Below, in pieces: positions 1-6,936 of a stretch of 7,746 nt of DNA. The DNA is from Gemmatimonadota bacterium (lineage in GTDB: Bacteria > Gemmatimonadota > Gemmatimonadetes > Palauibacterales > Palauibacteraceae). The stretch covers positions 1-7,746 of the forward strand of contig JAUVTH010000064.1 in NCBI GenBank assembly GCA_030601615.1, in the 5' to 3' direction. The notes under the pieces are model-generated. The model was not told the DNA's origin. It did no database searches and worked only from the letters and a program-made list of their open reading frames with translations. The translations under genes and the position numbers were made by a program. Position 1 is the stretch's first letter. Every line of letters starts with the position of its first letter.

Positions 1-2
1 TC

Positions 3-725
3 GGTAGTGCGACGACACCTGACTTCGCCAGCGACGCGCTGGCTGCGGTGGCCTACCTGAAGACGCGGCCCGAGATCGATTCGGAGCGCATCGGACTGCT
101 GGGTCACAGCGAGGGAGCCATCGTGGTGCCGATCGCCGCGAATCAGAGCGGGGACATCGCATTCGCCGTGCTCCTGGCCAGCACGGGGGTGAACGGGAGG
201 GAGCTCCTGGTGATGCAGGCCAAGGCCATGAATCGCGCCGCCGGGCTGAACGAGGCGGTGGTCGAGCAACGTTCCGCCGTTCAGACACGGCTCCTCGACG
301 TGGTCGTGACTGCCGAAGACGACAGCGTCGCGGCGCAGCAGGCCCGGGAGATCCTCGCGGAAGCCGGCCTTACGGGTGAGGCGGCAGACGGGCAGGTCCG
401 GGCTCTCCTGACCCCCTGGATGAGACACTTCCTCGTGTACGATCCTCTTCCGGAGCTACGCGAACTGGCGATTCCGGTGCTGGCGCTCAATGGAGAGAAG
501 GACACCCAGGTGCCGGCGGCCGAGAACCTCGGTCCCGTGGAGGATGCGCTGCGCGAGGGAGGGAACACGGACGTAACGGCCGAGGTCCTTCCGGGCCTCA
601 ACCACCTGTTCCAGACGGCCGAGACGGGGTCTCCGACCGAGTATGCCGGAATCGAAGAGACGATGTCACCGGCAGCCCTCGAGATAATAGGTGACTGGGT
701 AGCGCAAAGGACCCGCATCGAGTAA
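3..725 (+). CDS. Alpha/beta-hydrolase (S9/BAAT-like), 3' part
   Basis: This is the C-terminal part of an alpha/beta-hydrolase fold enzyme; the reading frame is open to the left edge, so the gene starts outside the window and the in-frame GTG at 48 is probably internal. Three landmarks support the fold. The nucleophile elbow GHSEGA has its Ser codon at 108-110. The acid strand LALNGEKDTQVP has its Asp at 501-503. The histidine loop LPGLNHLF has its His at 603-605. Together they form a complete Ser-Asp-His triad. The segment around YLKTRPEIDSERIGLLGHSEG resembles proteins annotated as dienelactone-hydrolase or prolyl-oligopeptidase-like hydrolases, which cleave esters, thioesters or peptides. 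The substrate cannot be read from the sequence. Between elbow and acid lies a charged helical cap of roughly 100 residues. The final Ala of GHSEGA, where Gly is common, is a minor deviation. The cut N-terminus hides any signal peptide. It ends 25 bases before kup on the same strand, so co-transcription is possible. Confidence 0.85.
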   Translation, partial: GSATTPDFASDALAAVAYLKTRPEIDSERIGLLGHSEGAIVVPIAANQSGDIAFAVLLASTGVNGRELLVMQAKAMNRAAGLNEAVVEQRSAVQTRLLDVVVTAEDDSVAAQQAREILAEAGLTGEAADGQVRALLTPWMRHFLVYDPLPELRELAIPVLALNGEKDTQVPAAENLGPVEDALREGGNTDVTAEVLPGLNHLFQTAETGSPTEYAGIEETMSPAALEIIGDWVAQRTRIE

Positions 726-750
726 CTCTCCACGTTCGTTTTCCGGACGG

Positions 751-2709
751 ATGGCCAATTCACCGGGTCAGGGAGAGTCAGTGAGCAGCGCGACGGACGC
801 CAACGCCGGCACATCCACCGTCGTTCACGCGCCTGACGATCCGAAGGGCTTCTACCTCGCCGTTCTGTCGCTGGCCGCGCTCGGGGTCGTGTACGGTGAT
901 ATCGGCACGAGTCCGATCTACGCGTTGCGAGAGTCGCTTCACTCGTCTCACGGGATCGAAGGGACCGCCGCCAACGTCCTCGGCGTCCTGTCGCTCATCT
1001 TCTGGTCCCTCATCCTCGTAATCTCGGTCAAGTACCTCGGCTTCGTCATGCGCGCCGACAACCGGGGCGAGGGCGGAATCATGGCCCTCACCGCGCTGGT
1101 CTCGCCTCCGGGGGGCGAGGCCAAAGGATCCCGGAAGTGGCTCGTGCTCGCCGGTCTGTTCGGGGCGGCACTCCTGTATGGCGACAGTATGATCACGCCC
1201 GCGATCTCGGTGCTCAGCGCAGTCGAGGGACTCGAGGTGGCGACTCCCGTCTTCGGTCCGTACGTGATCCCGATCACGATCGCGATCCTTGTCGGGCTCT
1301 TCTCGATCCAGCGGCGCGGGACCGCCAAAGTAGGCGCCCTGTTCGGGCCCATCGTTCTCATCTGGTTCTTGACGCTGGGGGTTCTCGGAGCGAGTCACAT
1401 CGCGGACAACCCGGCCGTATTCAAGGCGATCAACCCGATTCATGCGATCGCCTTTTTCCAGCGCAACGGACTGCTGGGCTTCCTGGTTCTCGGAAGCGTG
1501 TTCCTGGTAGTGACCGGGGGCGAGGCGATGTATGCCGACATGGGGCACTTCGGCCGCCGCCCGATCCGACTCGTGTGGTTCATCGTTGTTCTGCCGGCTC
1601 TGCTGATCAACTACTTCGGGCAGGGTGCGATGATCATCGCGCACCCCGAGACGATCGAGCAACCGTTCTATATGATGGCTCCACGCTGGGCCCTCTATCC
1701 GCTGGTCGGTCTCACGACGGTCGCTACCGTGATCGCGTCGCAGGCCGTGATCTCGGGAGCCTTCTCGCTCACTCGCCAGGCCGTCCAGTTGGGATACCTG
1801 CCTCGGATGCGGATCTCGCAGACCTCGAGCCGGGAGATCGGGCAGGTCTACATATCGGGCATCAACTGGCTGTTGATGATCGGCGCGATCGGACTGGTCG
1901 TCGGCTTCGGCTCCTCCAGTCGGCTGGCGGCGGCGTACGGTGTAGCCGTGACTACCGACATGGTGTTCACGACCATCCTGTTCGGGTACGTGGCCCTGCA
2001 GCGATTCCGATGGCCCACCTGGACCGTCGTACTGCTCGTCGTCGGATTCCTGGTCGTGGATCTCGCCTTCTGGGGCGCCAACCTGCCGAAGATCCCGCAT
2101 GGTGGGTGGTTCCCGCTGGTCGTTGCCGGGGGCATCCTCGTGCTGATGACGACGTGGCGCCTCGGGCGGATCATGCTCAGACGGCGACTCAGCGGGCAGG
2201 GTCTGCCGGTCGATCTGTTCGTTCACAACATGAAGCAGCATCCGCAGCACAGGGTCCCCGGCACGGCCGTCTACTTGCACTCCGGCGTCCGGCAGACGCC
2301 GCCAGCACTCCTCCACAACCTGAAACACAACAAGGTGCTTCACGAGCGGGTGGTTCTGCTCCGCGTCGTTACCGAGGAAGTGCCGTACGTGCCGCGCGAG
2401 GAGCGGATCCGGTGCGACGACCTGGGGGCTGGCTTCTTTGCCGTCACGGTCAGCTACGGATTCAGCCAGGATCCACACATACCGGCCGCGCTGGCCCAGT
2501 GTCCGGCCGGCGTGGGAATCGAATTCAAGCCGATGGAGACGTCGTACTTCCTGGGACGAGAGAAGCTGATACCCAGGAAGGACCCGCCAATGCGCCTGTG
2601 GCGGGCGAGGTTGTTCGCGCTGATGTCACGGAACTCCCTCGGAGCGACGGACTTCTTCCGGCTGCCTCCCAACCGGGTCATCGAGCTGGGTGCCCAGATC
2701 GAGCTCTGA
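751..2709 (+). CDS. kup: Kup-type K+ uptake permease
   Basis: This is an inner-membrane low-affinity K+ importer of the KUP/HAK/KT family, thought to work as a K+/H+ symporter. The 652 residues compare with about 620 in E. coli Kup. Signature motifs are present in order. GVVYGDIGTSPIYALRE lies at residues 46-61; its Asp50 matches the essential Asp23 of E. coli Kup. ALLYGDSMITPAISVLSAVEG lies at 140-160, and GGEAMYADMGHFGRRPIR at 256-273. About twelve hydrophobic spans cover residues 35-470, followed by a soluble C-terminal domain of about 180 residues ending in ATDFFRLPPNRVIELGAQIEL, as is typical of the family. The start is uncertain. ATG 751 has only a weak GGACGG upstream, while in-frame GTG 781 is preceded by AGGGAGAG at 770-777, with tight spacing, and would give 642 residues. 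The gene is convergent with the unknown small protein and mechanosensitive channel, which suggests a K+/turgor theme. No riboswitch such as a ydaO-type element fits in the 25-base upstream gap. Confidence 0.96.
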   Translation: MANSPGQGESVSSATDANAGTSTVVHAPDDPKGFYLAVLSLAALGVVYGDIGTSPIYALRESLHSSHGIEGTAANVLGVLSLIFWSLILVISVKYLGFVMRADNRGEGGIMALTALVSPPGGEAKGSRKWLVLAGLFGAALLYGDSMITPAISVLSAVEGLEVATPVFGPYVIPITIAILVGLFSIQRRGTAKVGALFGPIVLIWFLTLGVLGASHIADNPAVFKAINPIHAIAFFQRNGLLGFLVLGSVFLVVTGGEAMYADMGHFGRRPIRLVWFIVVLPALLINYFGQGAMIIAHPETIEQPFYMMAPRWALYPLVGLTTVATVIASQAVISGAFSLTRQAVQLGYLPRMRISQTSSREIGQVYISGINWLLMIGAIGLVVGFGSSSRLAAAYGVAVTTDMVFTTILFGYVALQRFRWPTWTVVLLVVGFLVVDLAFWGANLPKIPHGGWFPLVVAGGILVLMTTWRLGRIMLRRRLSGQGLPVDLFVHNMKQHPQHRVPGTAVYLHSGVRQTPPALLHNLKHNKVLHERVVLLRVVTEEVPYVPREERIRCDDLGAGFFAVTVSYGFSQDPHIPAALAQCPAGVGIEFKPMETSYFLGREKLIPRKDPPMRLWRARLFALMSRNSLGATDFFRLPPNRVIELGAQIEL

Positions 2710-2755
2710 GCCGTAGTTGCCTGGGGACAGGTGAGCCTCTCCGAGCGTCTTGCGC

Positions 2756-3151
2756 TCAGACCTCCGGCTTCTTCTTTCGAGCCTTGATTCCCCGGTGCAG
2801 GTCCAGCGCCGTGCTCTCGATGTAATCCACGATCACATCGCCGCCGCCTTCCTCCAGGATGCTCCGCGCCTCCGACCTCCGACCGACGCCGTAGAGGTTC
2901 AACCACGCTTCGAAACGCCAGCCGATCCGGATCACCGCTCGGAGGAACATGCCGCGGCTCTTCGCCGGCATCACCATGTCCGCCAGTACCGCTGCCACCG
3001 CGAGGGGCGCCAGCACGATGTCCTTGAGTCCGTCGATAGCGAGCTTGAGCTCGAACACTCCGAGGTCGCCCGCGAGCCGCCAGCGACTTCGGTACTTCGG
3101 AAACGCCGCCACTGACACGTCGCTGCGTTGCGGTACGTAACTGTCGTTCAT
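2756..3151 (-). CDS. Conserved-looking small protein of unknown function (131 aa)
   Basis: I do not recognise a family. The 131-residue product starts at an ATG (reverse complement of CAT 3149-3151) and has no strong Shine-Dalgarno. Its middle holds a moderately hydrophobic stretch, DIVLAPLAVAAVLADMVM, at residues 44-61, which could be one membrane span or a buried helix. A basic aromatic region (RAVIRIGWRFEAWLNLYG, 71-88) follows, then an acidic helix with DVIVDYIEST (105-114) and a Lys-rich tail (KARKKK). It lies 44 bases downstream of the mechanosensitive channel on the same strand and is probably co-transcribed with it. Its stop codon is 46 bases from the end of kup, which converges. The residue pattern looks like a real globular or membrane-attached protein, and the other reading frames here look like low-complexity shadows. 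A role as accessory protein to the channel would be only a guess from position. Confidence 0.65.
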   Translation of the reverse strand: MNDSYVPQRSDVSVAAFPKYRSRWRLAGDLGVFELKLAIDGLKDIVLAPLAVAAVLADMVMPAKSRGMFLRAVIRIGWRFEAWLNLYGVGRRSEARSILEEGGGDVIVDYIESTALDLHRGIKARKKKPEV

Positions 3152-3195
3152 CGGATTGCCGTCGTCCGTTGGGGTGTCGCGTTCCGAGCCGCAAC

Positions 3196-4494
3196 CTACG
3201 TGGTTCGAGCAGTCGGCGTTTCAGCCTCCGACCCCGCCAGTCGCAATTCCCTCAGGTCTACGCCGGACGGGCGTTGGAATACCTGGAGGCCGAACTCCGG
3301 CACGATGGCCAGGATGTGATCGAAGATGTCCGACTGTATGTCTTCGTATTCGCCCCACTTCGTCGTGCTCGTAAAGCAGTAGATCTGGATCGGAAGCCCG
3401 TCCGGCGTGGGCTCACGCTGCCGGACAAGCAGTGTCATCTCCGGGTTTATCTGTGGATGACTCTGCAGATACGCGAAGATGTAGGTGCGCAGAGTGCCGA
3501 TGTTGGTGAGGCGCCGGGCGTTGACCGGGTCCTCGTGTGCCTCCTCGAGCGGCCGGTTGACGTCGGCCAGTGTGATTTCCTTTTCCTCAATGTACTCCCG
3601 CAGAAGGTCAAATCGCTTGAAGCGGTCGATCTCTTCCTCCGTCAGGAAGCGGATCGTCGACTGGTCCACGAGCAGGTCCCTGCTGATCCGGCGCCCGCCT
3701 GACTCGGACATGAAGCGCCAGTTCTTGAACCAGTCGGTGATGAACGCGTGGGTGGGAACGGCCGTGACCGTCTTGTCCCAGTTCTGGATCTTCACGGTGT
3801 GGAGGGCGATCTCGATCACGTCGCCGTCCGCGCCGTATTTCGGCATCTCGACCCAGTCGCCGATGCGGATCATGTCGTTGCTGGCGATCTGGATGCTGGC
3901 CACGACCGAAAGGATGGTGTCCTTGAACACGAGCATGAGCACGGCCGTCATCGCGCCGAAGCCGCCCAGGAGAACGAGCGGCGACTGCCCGATCGCGATG
4001 GCCACGACGAGGATCGAGCCCATCACGTACATGAATATCTTGAGGATCTGGAGCCAGCCCTTGATGGGCCTGTCCTTCGACATGGGCAGGCCTTTGTAGA
4101 TCTGCTCCACGGCGTTCAGGAAGCCGTCCGCCGAGCGCATGACTGTCCAGACGATGAGGACGAGGGCGATGATCTCGACGAAGCTGTACACATTCGCCGG
4201 CACGTTGGGAACGAGATCGATCCCGAAGTAAACGATGGCCAGCGGAATCAGGTGGGCGAGGCGCTGGAACACGCCGTGATGCGCGACCACGTCGTCCCAA
4301 TCAATGGGGGACTTCGCCGTCAGGCGCTCTACGAGACGAACCAGGTAACGCCGCGCGACGACGTTCGCGACCCAGGCAACGAGCAGAAGCGCCGCCAGGC
4401 CGGCGAAGCTCTGGATCGGCGGGTGGGCCTCGAGCCAGGCGCGAACCGCCGAGGTCCACTCTTGTGCGATGTTGGTTTGCAGGATCATCAGCAT
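3196..4494 (-). CDS. ybdG: YbdG-family mechanosensitive channel (MscS superfamily)
   Basis: This 432-residue membrane channel opens under membrane tension to release solutes during hypo-osmotic shock. The similarity to E. coli YbdG (about 415 residues, also called MscM) is strong along most of the length. Recognisable blocks are IGQSPLVLLGGFGAMTAVLMLVFKD (168-192, the pore helix and its start), then NDMIRIGDWVEMPKYGADG (206-224) and KIQNWDKTVTAVPTHAFI (235-252) of the MscS beta-domain. WFKNWRFMSESGGRRI (255-270), RRLTNIGTLRTYI (327-339) and IQSDIFDHILAIVPEFGL (386-403) follow. About five hydrophobic helices lie at roughly 31-47, 80-96, 104-120, 147-170 and 172-200. The frame is open to 4659. 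ATG 4494 was chosen because GGAG (CTCC at 4504-4507 on the plus strand) sits 9 bases upstream and the preceding 55 residues look non-coding. It is divergent from the Tat protein gene and probably heads an operon with the small unknown gene. The short polar C-terminal tail (ETPTARTT) is lineage-specific. Confidence 0.95.
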   Translation of the reverse strand: MLMILQTNIAQEWTSAVRAWLEAHPPIQSFAGLAALLLVAWVANVVARRYLVRLVERLTAKSPIDWDDVVAHHGVFQRLAHLIPLAIVYFGIDLVPNVPANVYSFVEIIALVLIVWTVMRSADGFLNAVEQIYKGLPMSKDRPIKGWLQILKIFMYVMGSILVVAIAIGQSPLVLLGGFGAMTAVLMLVFKDTILSVVASIQIASNDMIRIGDWVEMPKYGADGDVIEIALHTVKIQNWDKTVTAVPTHAFITDWFKNWRFMSESGGRRISRDLLVDQSTIRFLTEEEIDRFKRFDLLREYIEEKEITLADVNRPLEEAHEDPVNARRLTNIGTLRTYIFAYLQSHPQINPEMTLLVRQREPTPDGLPIQIYCFTSTTKWGEYEDIQSDIFDHILAIVPEFGLQVFQRPSGVDLRELRLAGSEAETPTARTT

Positions 4495-4503
4495 GTGTCG
4501 AGA

Positions 4504-4507
4504 CTCC
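4504..4507 (-). promoter_or_regulatory. Shine-Dalgarno for the mechanosensitive channel
   Basis: On the minus strand GGAG lies 9 bases before ATG 4494. It decides the start against the longer frame that would reach 4659, which would run into the divergent neighbour's coding start. Confidence 0.65.
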
Positions 4508-4585
4508 GTCGGATCTGGACGCTGTGCGCGGCCGTTCGTGGCTGTACTTTCCCAGCACCTTAGCAACGTGAACAGGATCTTGGCC

Positions 4586-4603
4586 GCCGGGACGAGTCCC
4601 GGC
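4586..4603 (+). promoter_or_regulatory. GC-rich hairpin abutting the ribosome binding site
   Basis: This is a perfect 8-base inverted repeat, GCCGGGAC / GTCCCGGC, separated by 2 bases. As RNA it would form at least a 7-bp stem closed by a CGAG tetraloop. It ends directly before the AAGGAG Shine-Dalgarno (4604-4609) of the Tat-exported isomerase-like gene. No run of T follows, so it is not a classical intrinsic terminator. The same 5' arm (CCGGG, 4587-4591) could instead pair with CCCGG at 4610-4614 and enclose the ribosome binding site in a loop. It could also be a DNA operator for the divergent promoters. The structure is seen in the sequence; any regulatory role is inferred. Confidence 0.45.
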
Positions 4604-4609
4604 AAGGAG
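4604..4609 (+). promoter_or_regulatory. Shine-Dalgarno for the Tat-exported isomerase-like protein
   Basis: AAGGAG lies 5 bases before ATG 4615, a strong site that fixes this start and places the twin-arginine motif at the protein's N-terminus. Confidence 0.8.
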
Positions 4610-4614
4610 CCCGG

Positions 4615-5613
4615 ATGAACAGTCCAGGCCATGCCCGACCCCCTCTCGATCGGCGCCACTTCGTGCGCCGGTTTTCCGCGGGCGCCGCGGGCCTCGTGCT
4701 GAGCGGGGTGGGCCGTGCCGCTTCTGCCGATGCGGGAAACCGGATCGCAGCATCAGTGACGCCATTTCCGGAGTCCGGAGGGGAGGAGCCGCTGTTTCGC
4801 ATCTCCCTGGCCCAGTGGTCGCTGCACCGGGCCCTGTACGACGGGGAGCTGGACAACCTGGACTTTCCGAAGGTGGCCCGGCGCGAGTTCGGCATCGAGG
4901 GCGTCGAGTACGTGAACTCGTTCTTCAAGGACAGGGCGCTGGACCAGGGCTACTTGATGACGCTCAAGGACCGGTGCGCCGCGGAGGGCGTGAAGAGCCT
5001 GCTGATCATGTGCGATGGGGAAGGCCGGCTGGGCGATCCAGACGACGCGGCCCGAGCGACGGCCGTCGAGAACCACTACCGCTGGGTCGAGGCCGCCCGG
5101 GTGCTTGACTGCCACTCGATCCGGGTCAACGCTGCGAGCGAGGGGAGTTGGGACGAGCAGCGCGACCTGGTGGCGGACGGGCTGAGGAGCCTCGCCGAGT
5201 TCGCGGACGGGTACGGGATCAACGTGATCGTCGAGAACCACGGTGGGCTATCGAACAACGGGCGCTGGCTTTCATCGGTGATCGAGGCGGGTGACCACCC
5301 CCGTCTCGGCACGCTGCTGGACTTCGGCAACTTCCGGATCTCGGAGAGCGAGCGCTACGACAATTATCGCGGTGTCGAGCAGTTGATGCCCTACGCCCGG
5401 GCGGTCTCGGCGAAGACCAACGACTTCGACGATGCGGGTGCTGAGGCGAACCTCGACTACGAGCAACTGATCCGCATCGTGCTCGACTCGGGATACCGCG
5501 GATGGATAGGCATCGAGTACGAGGGAAACCGGCTGCCGGAGCCCGAGGGGATCCGTCTCACCAAGGCCTTGCTCGAGCGGGTGCGGGAGAAGCTGACGCC
5601 TGAATACTCCTGA
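4615..5613 (+). CDS. Tat-exported sugar phosphate isomerase/epimerase-like TIM barrel
   Basis: This 332-residue protein has the xylose-isomerase-like TIM-barrel fold (AP endonuclease 2 superfamily), whose members isomerise or epimerise sugars or inositol derivatives with a divalent metal. The N-terminus is a twin-arginine signal: DRRHFVRRF at 12-20, a hydrophobic stretch AGAAGLVLSG, then an Ala-rich likely cleavage region near 35-40. Export to the periplasm in folded form is therefore expected. Barrel strands are visible at ISLAQWSLHRAL (63-74), IEGVEYVNSFF (94-104), SLLIMCDGEG (128-137), IRVNA (169-173), NVIVENHGG (203-211), TLLDFGNFR (233-241) and GWIGIEYEG (296-304). Glu207, Asp236 and Glu301 or Glu303 are likely metal ligands. 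The usual His position falls in SAKTNDFD (265-272), where no His is present. The protein resembles Tat-exported isomerase-like proteins that are common in Bacteroidota and Planctomycetota. Its substrate is unknown. It is divergent from the channel gene and immediately followed by the flippase-like gene. Confidence 0.9.
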   Translation: MNSPGHARPPLDRRHFVRRFSAGAAGLVLSGVGRAASADAGNRIAASVTPFPESGGEEPLFRISLAQWSLHRALYDGELDNLDFPKVARREFGIEGVEYVNSFFKDRALDQGYLMTLKDRCAAEGVKSLLIMCDGEGRLGDPDDAARATAVENHYRWVEAARVLDCHSIRVNAASEGSWDEQRDLVADGLRSLAEFADGYGINVIVENHGGLSNNGRWLSSVIEAGDHPRLGTLLDFGNFRISESERYDNYRGVEQLMPYARAVSAKTNDFDDAGAEANLDYEQLIRIVLDSGYRGWIGIEYEGNRLPEPEGIRLTKALLERVREKLTPEYS

Positions 5614-6922
5614 GCCGGGACGGCTGTCCAACCGCCACATATTCCGTTTCTGGTCTCCTCTCGCCGCCACCTGGTTGATGATGGCGGCCGAGGGGCCGTT
5701 CCTTGCCGCCGTGATCGCGCGACTTCCGGACCCGACATACAACCTGGCGGCGCACGGCGTGGCGTTCGCTTTCGCCATCCTGATCGAGGCGCCCGTCATC
5801 ATGCTGATGAGCGCTTCGACGGCGCTGGTCGAGGACGCCGGCAGCTACCGGAAGCTGCGCAACTTCGCCAACGCCCTGAACATCGGATCCACCCTGCTCC
5901 TGCTGGTCGTGTTGATTCCGCCGGTGTTCGACTTCGTGATGCGCACCGTCATCGGTCTTCCTCCGGAGGTCGCCGATCTCACCTACGGAGCCCTGTGGTT
6001 CTTCCTCCCCTGGCCCGCGGCAATCGGCATGCGGCGGTTCGTCCAGGGGATCCTCATTCGGTCGGGGCGCACGCGTCTGGTGGCGACGGGCACGATGATC
6101 CGGCTGGCGGCGATGTCGGCCACGGCCCTCATTCTGGTTCTCGCCACGGACTTGCCCGGCGCCTGGGTGGGAGCTGCGTCATTGTCGGCTGCCGTAGTCA
6201 CCGAAGCGATCGCGGCCCGGCTCATGGCATCGAACGCGATTCGCGAGCTACTGGCCGGGCCTGACAGGGTGGACGAAGCCTCGGCGCCCCTCGGTTACCG
6301 CCGCATCTCGCATTTCTACTTTCCTTTGCTGCTCACATCGGTAATCGGGTTGATGGTGCACCCGATGCTCACGTTCTTCATGGTACGAGCGGTCTCGCCC
6401 GTGGAGTCACTGGCCGTGTTTCCGGTTGTGCACGCGCTCTCGTTCATCTTCCGGGCACTGGGGCTAAGCTTCCAGGATGCCACGATCGTGCTGTTGGGGA
6501 AGGATAATGAGCACTTCCCGGAGCTCGCCCGGTTCGGGGCCGGTCTCGGCCTGGCGGCCACGGCCGGGCTGGCGGCGGTGGCATTCACGCCACTGGCCGA
6601 TGTGTGGTTCGTCACGATCTCCGGACTCGCTCCCGAGCTGGCCTCGTTCGCGCTTACTCCGACCCGGATCCTGGTGGCGCTGCCGGCGCTGTCGGTACTC
6701 CTCTCGTTCCAACGCGCCACCCTGATGCAGGCGAGAGTCACGCGCCCGATCACCGTGGCCACGATGATCGAGGTGAGCATGATCGCGATCCTGTTTGCCG
6801 TCGCGGGTTGGAAGTTCGGGCTGGTGGGCGTGACGGCTGCGTTCCTGTCCTACGTAGGCGGGCGGGCGCTCAGCACGGTATATCTGGCATCCCACGTGCG
6901 CAGGGTCTTGCCCTCGGATTGA
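5600..6922 (+). CDS. MATE/MOP-superfamily multi-pass membrane transporter, start codon uncertain
   Basis: This is an integral membrane protein with about 12 hydrophobic helices over 415-440 residues and few charges outside short loops. The size and pattern suit the MATE / polysaccharide-flippase (MOP) superfamily; the C-terminal half is also faintly reminiscent of the ANKH family, which I could not test. Substrate is unknown. The first conventional starts, TTG 5675 and ATG 5678, would cut the first membrane helix. Upstream codons in the same frame read SNRHIFRFWSPLAATWL, a natural cytoplasmic leader plus helix. That frame is open back to a stop at 5594-5596 and contains no ATG, GTG or TTG before 5675. 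The start given is CTG 5600 (protein beginning MNTPEPGRLSNRH), with GGGAG at 5585-5589 ten bases upstream and a 14-base overlap with the preceding gene. CTG 5624 is the other candidate. The overlap suggests translational coupling to the isomerase-like gene. Later conserved-looking blocks are SFIFRALGLSFQDATIVLLGK and LLSFQRATLMQARVTRPIT. Confidence 0.8.
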   Translation: MNTPEPGRLSNRHIFRFWSPLAATWLMMAAEGPFLAAVIARLPDPTYNLAAHGVAFAFAILIEAPVIMLMSASTALVEDAGSYRKLRNFANALNIGSTLLLLVVLIPPVFDFVMRTVIGLPPEVADLTYGALWFFLPWPAAIGMRRFVQGILIRSGRTRLVATGTMIRLAAMSATALILVLATDLPGAWVGAASLSAAVVTEAIAARLMASNAIRELLAGPDRVDEASAPLGYRRISHFYFPLLLTSVIGLMVHPMLTFFMVRAVSPVESLAVFPVVHALSFIFRALGLSFQDATIVLLGKDNEHFPELARFGAGLGLAATAGLAAVAFTPLADVWFVTISGLAPELASFALTPTRILVALPALSVLLSFQRATLMQARVTRPITVATMIEVSMIAILFAVAGWKFGLVGVTAAFLSYVGGRALSTVYLASHVRRVLPSD

Positions 6923-6936
6923 CGGTAGGTCGAATC

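Noticed and set aside
778..2478. A 566-residue open frame on the minus strand opposite kup
   Set aside because: The translation is dominated by Arg, Asp, Glu, His and Gln with no fold-like pattern, as expected from the antisense of a GC-rich membrane gene. Kup is unmistakable on the other strand.
2732..2758. Hairpins in the kup/small-gene convergent gap (GAGCG-N5-CGCTC at 2743-2757; alternative TGAGC/GCTCA)
   Set aside because: Stems are only 5 bp, there is no T-run on either strand, and they overlap the small gene's stop codon. A Rho-independent terminator is not supported.
1137..2825. A 562-residue plus-strand open frame overlapping kup in another frame
   Set aside because: It is Arg- and Gly-rich low-complexity sequence without motifs, a GC-bias shadow of kup.
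2454..3194. A 246-residue minus-strand open frame across the kup end and the small gene
   Set aside because: Its translation is Arg, Gly and Ser rich and overlaps two better-supported genes. The 131-residue frame has the more protein-like composition.
3748..4563. A 271-residue plus-strand open frame opposite the mechanosensitive channel
   Set aside because: It is His, Asp and Arg rich shadow sequence; the minus-strand channel matches YbdG over most of its length.
4495..4659. N-terminal extension of the mechanosensitive channel to the start at 4659
   Set aside because: The extra 55 residues have no membrane-channel character, overlap the divergent gene's start, and ATG 4494 has a well-placed GGAG.
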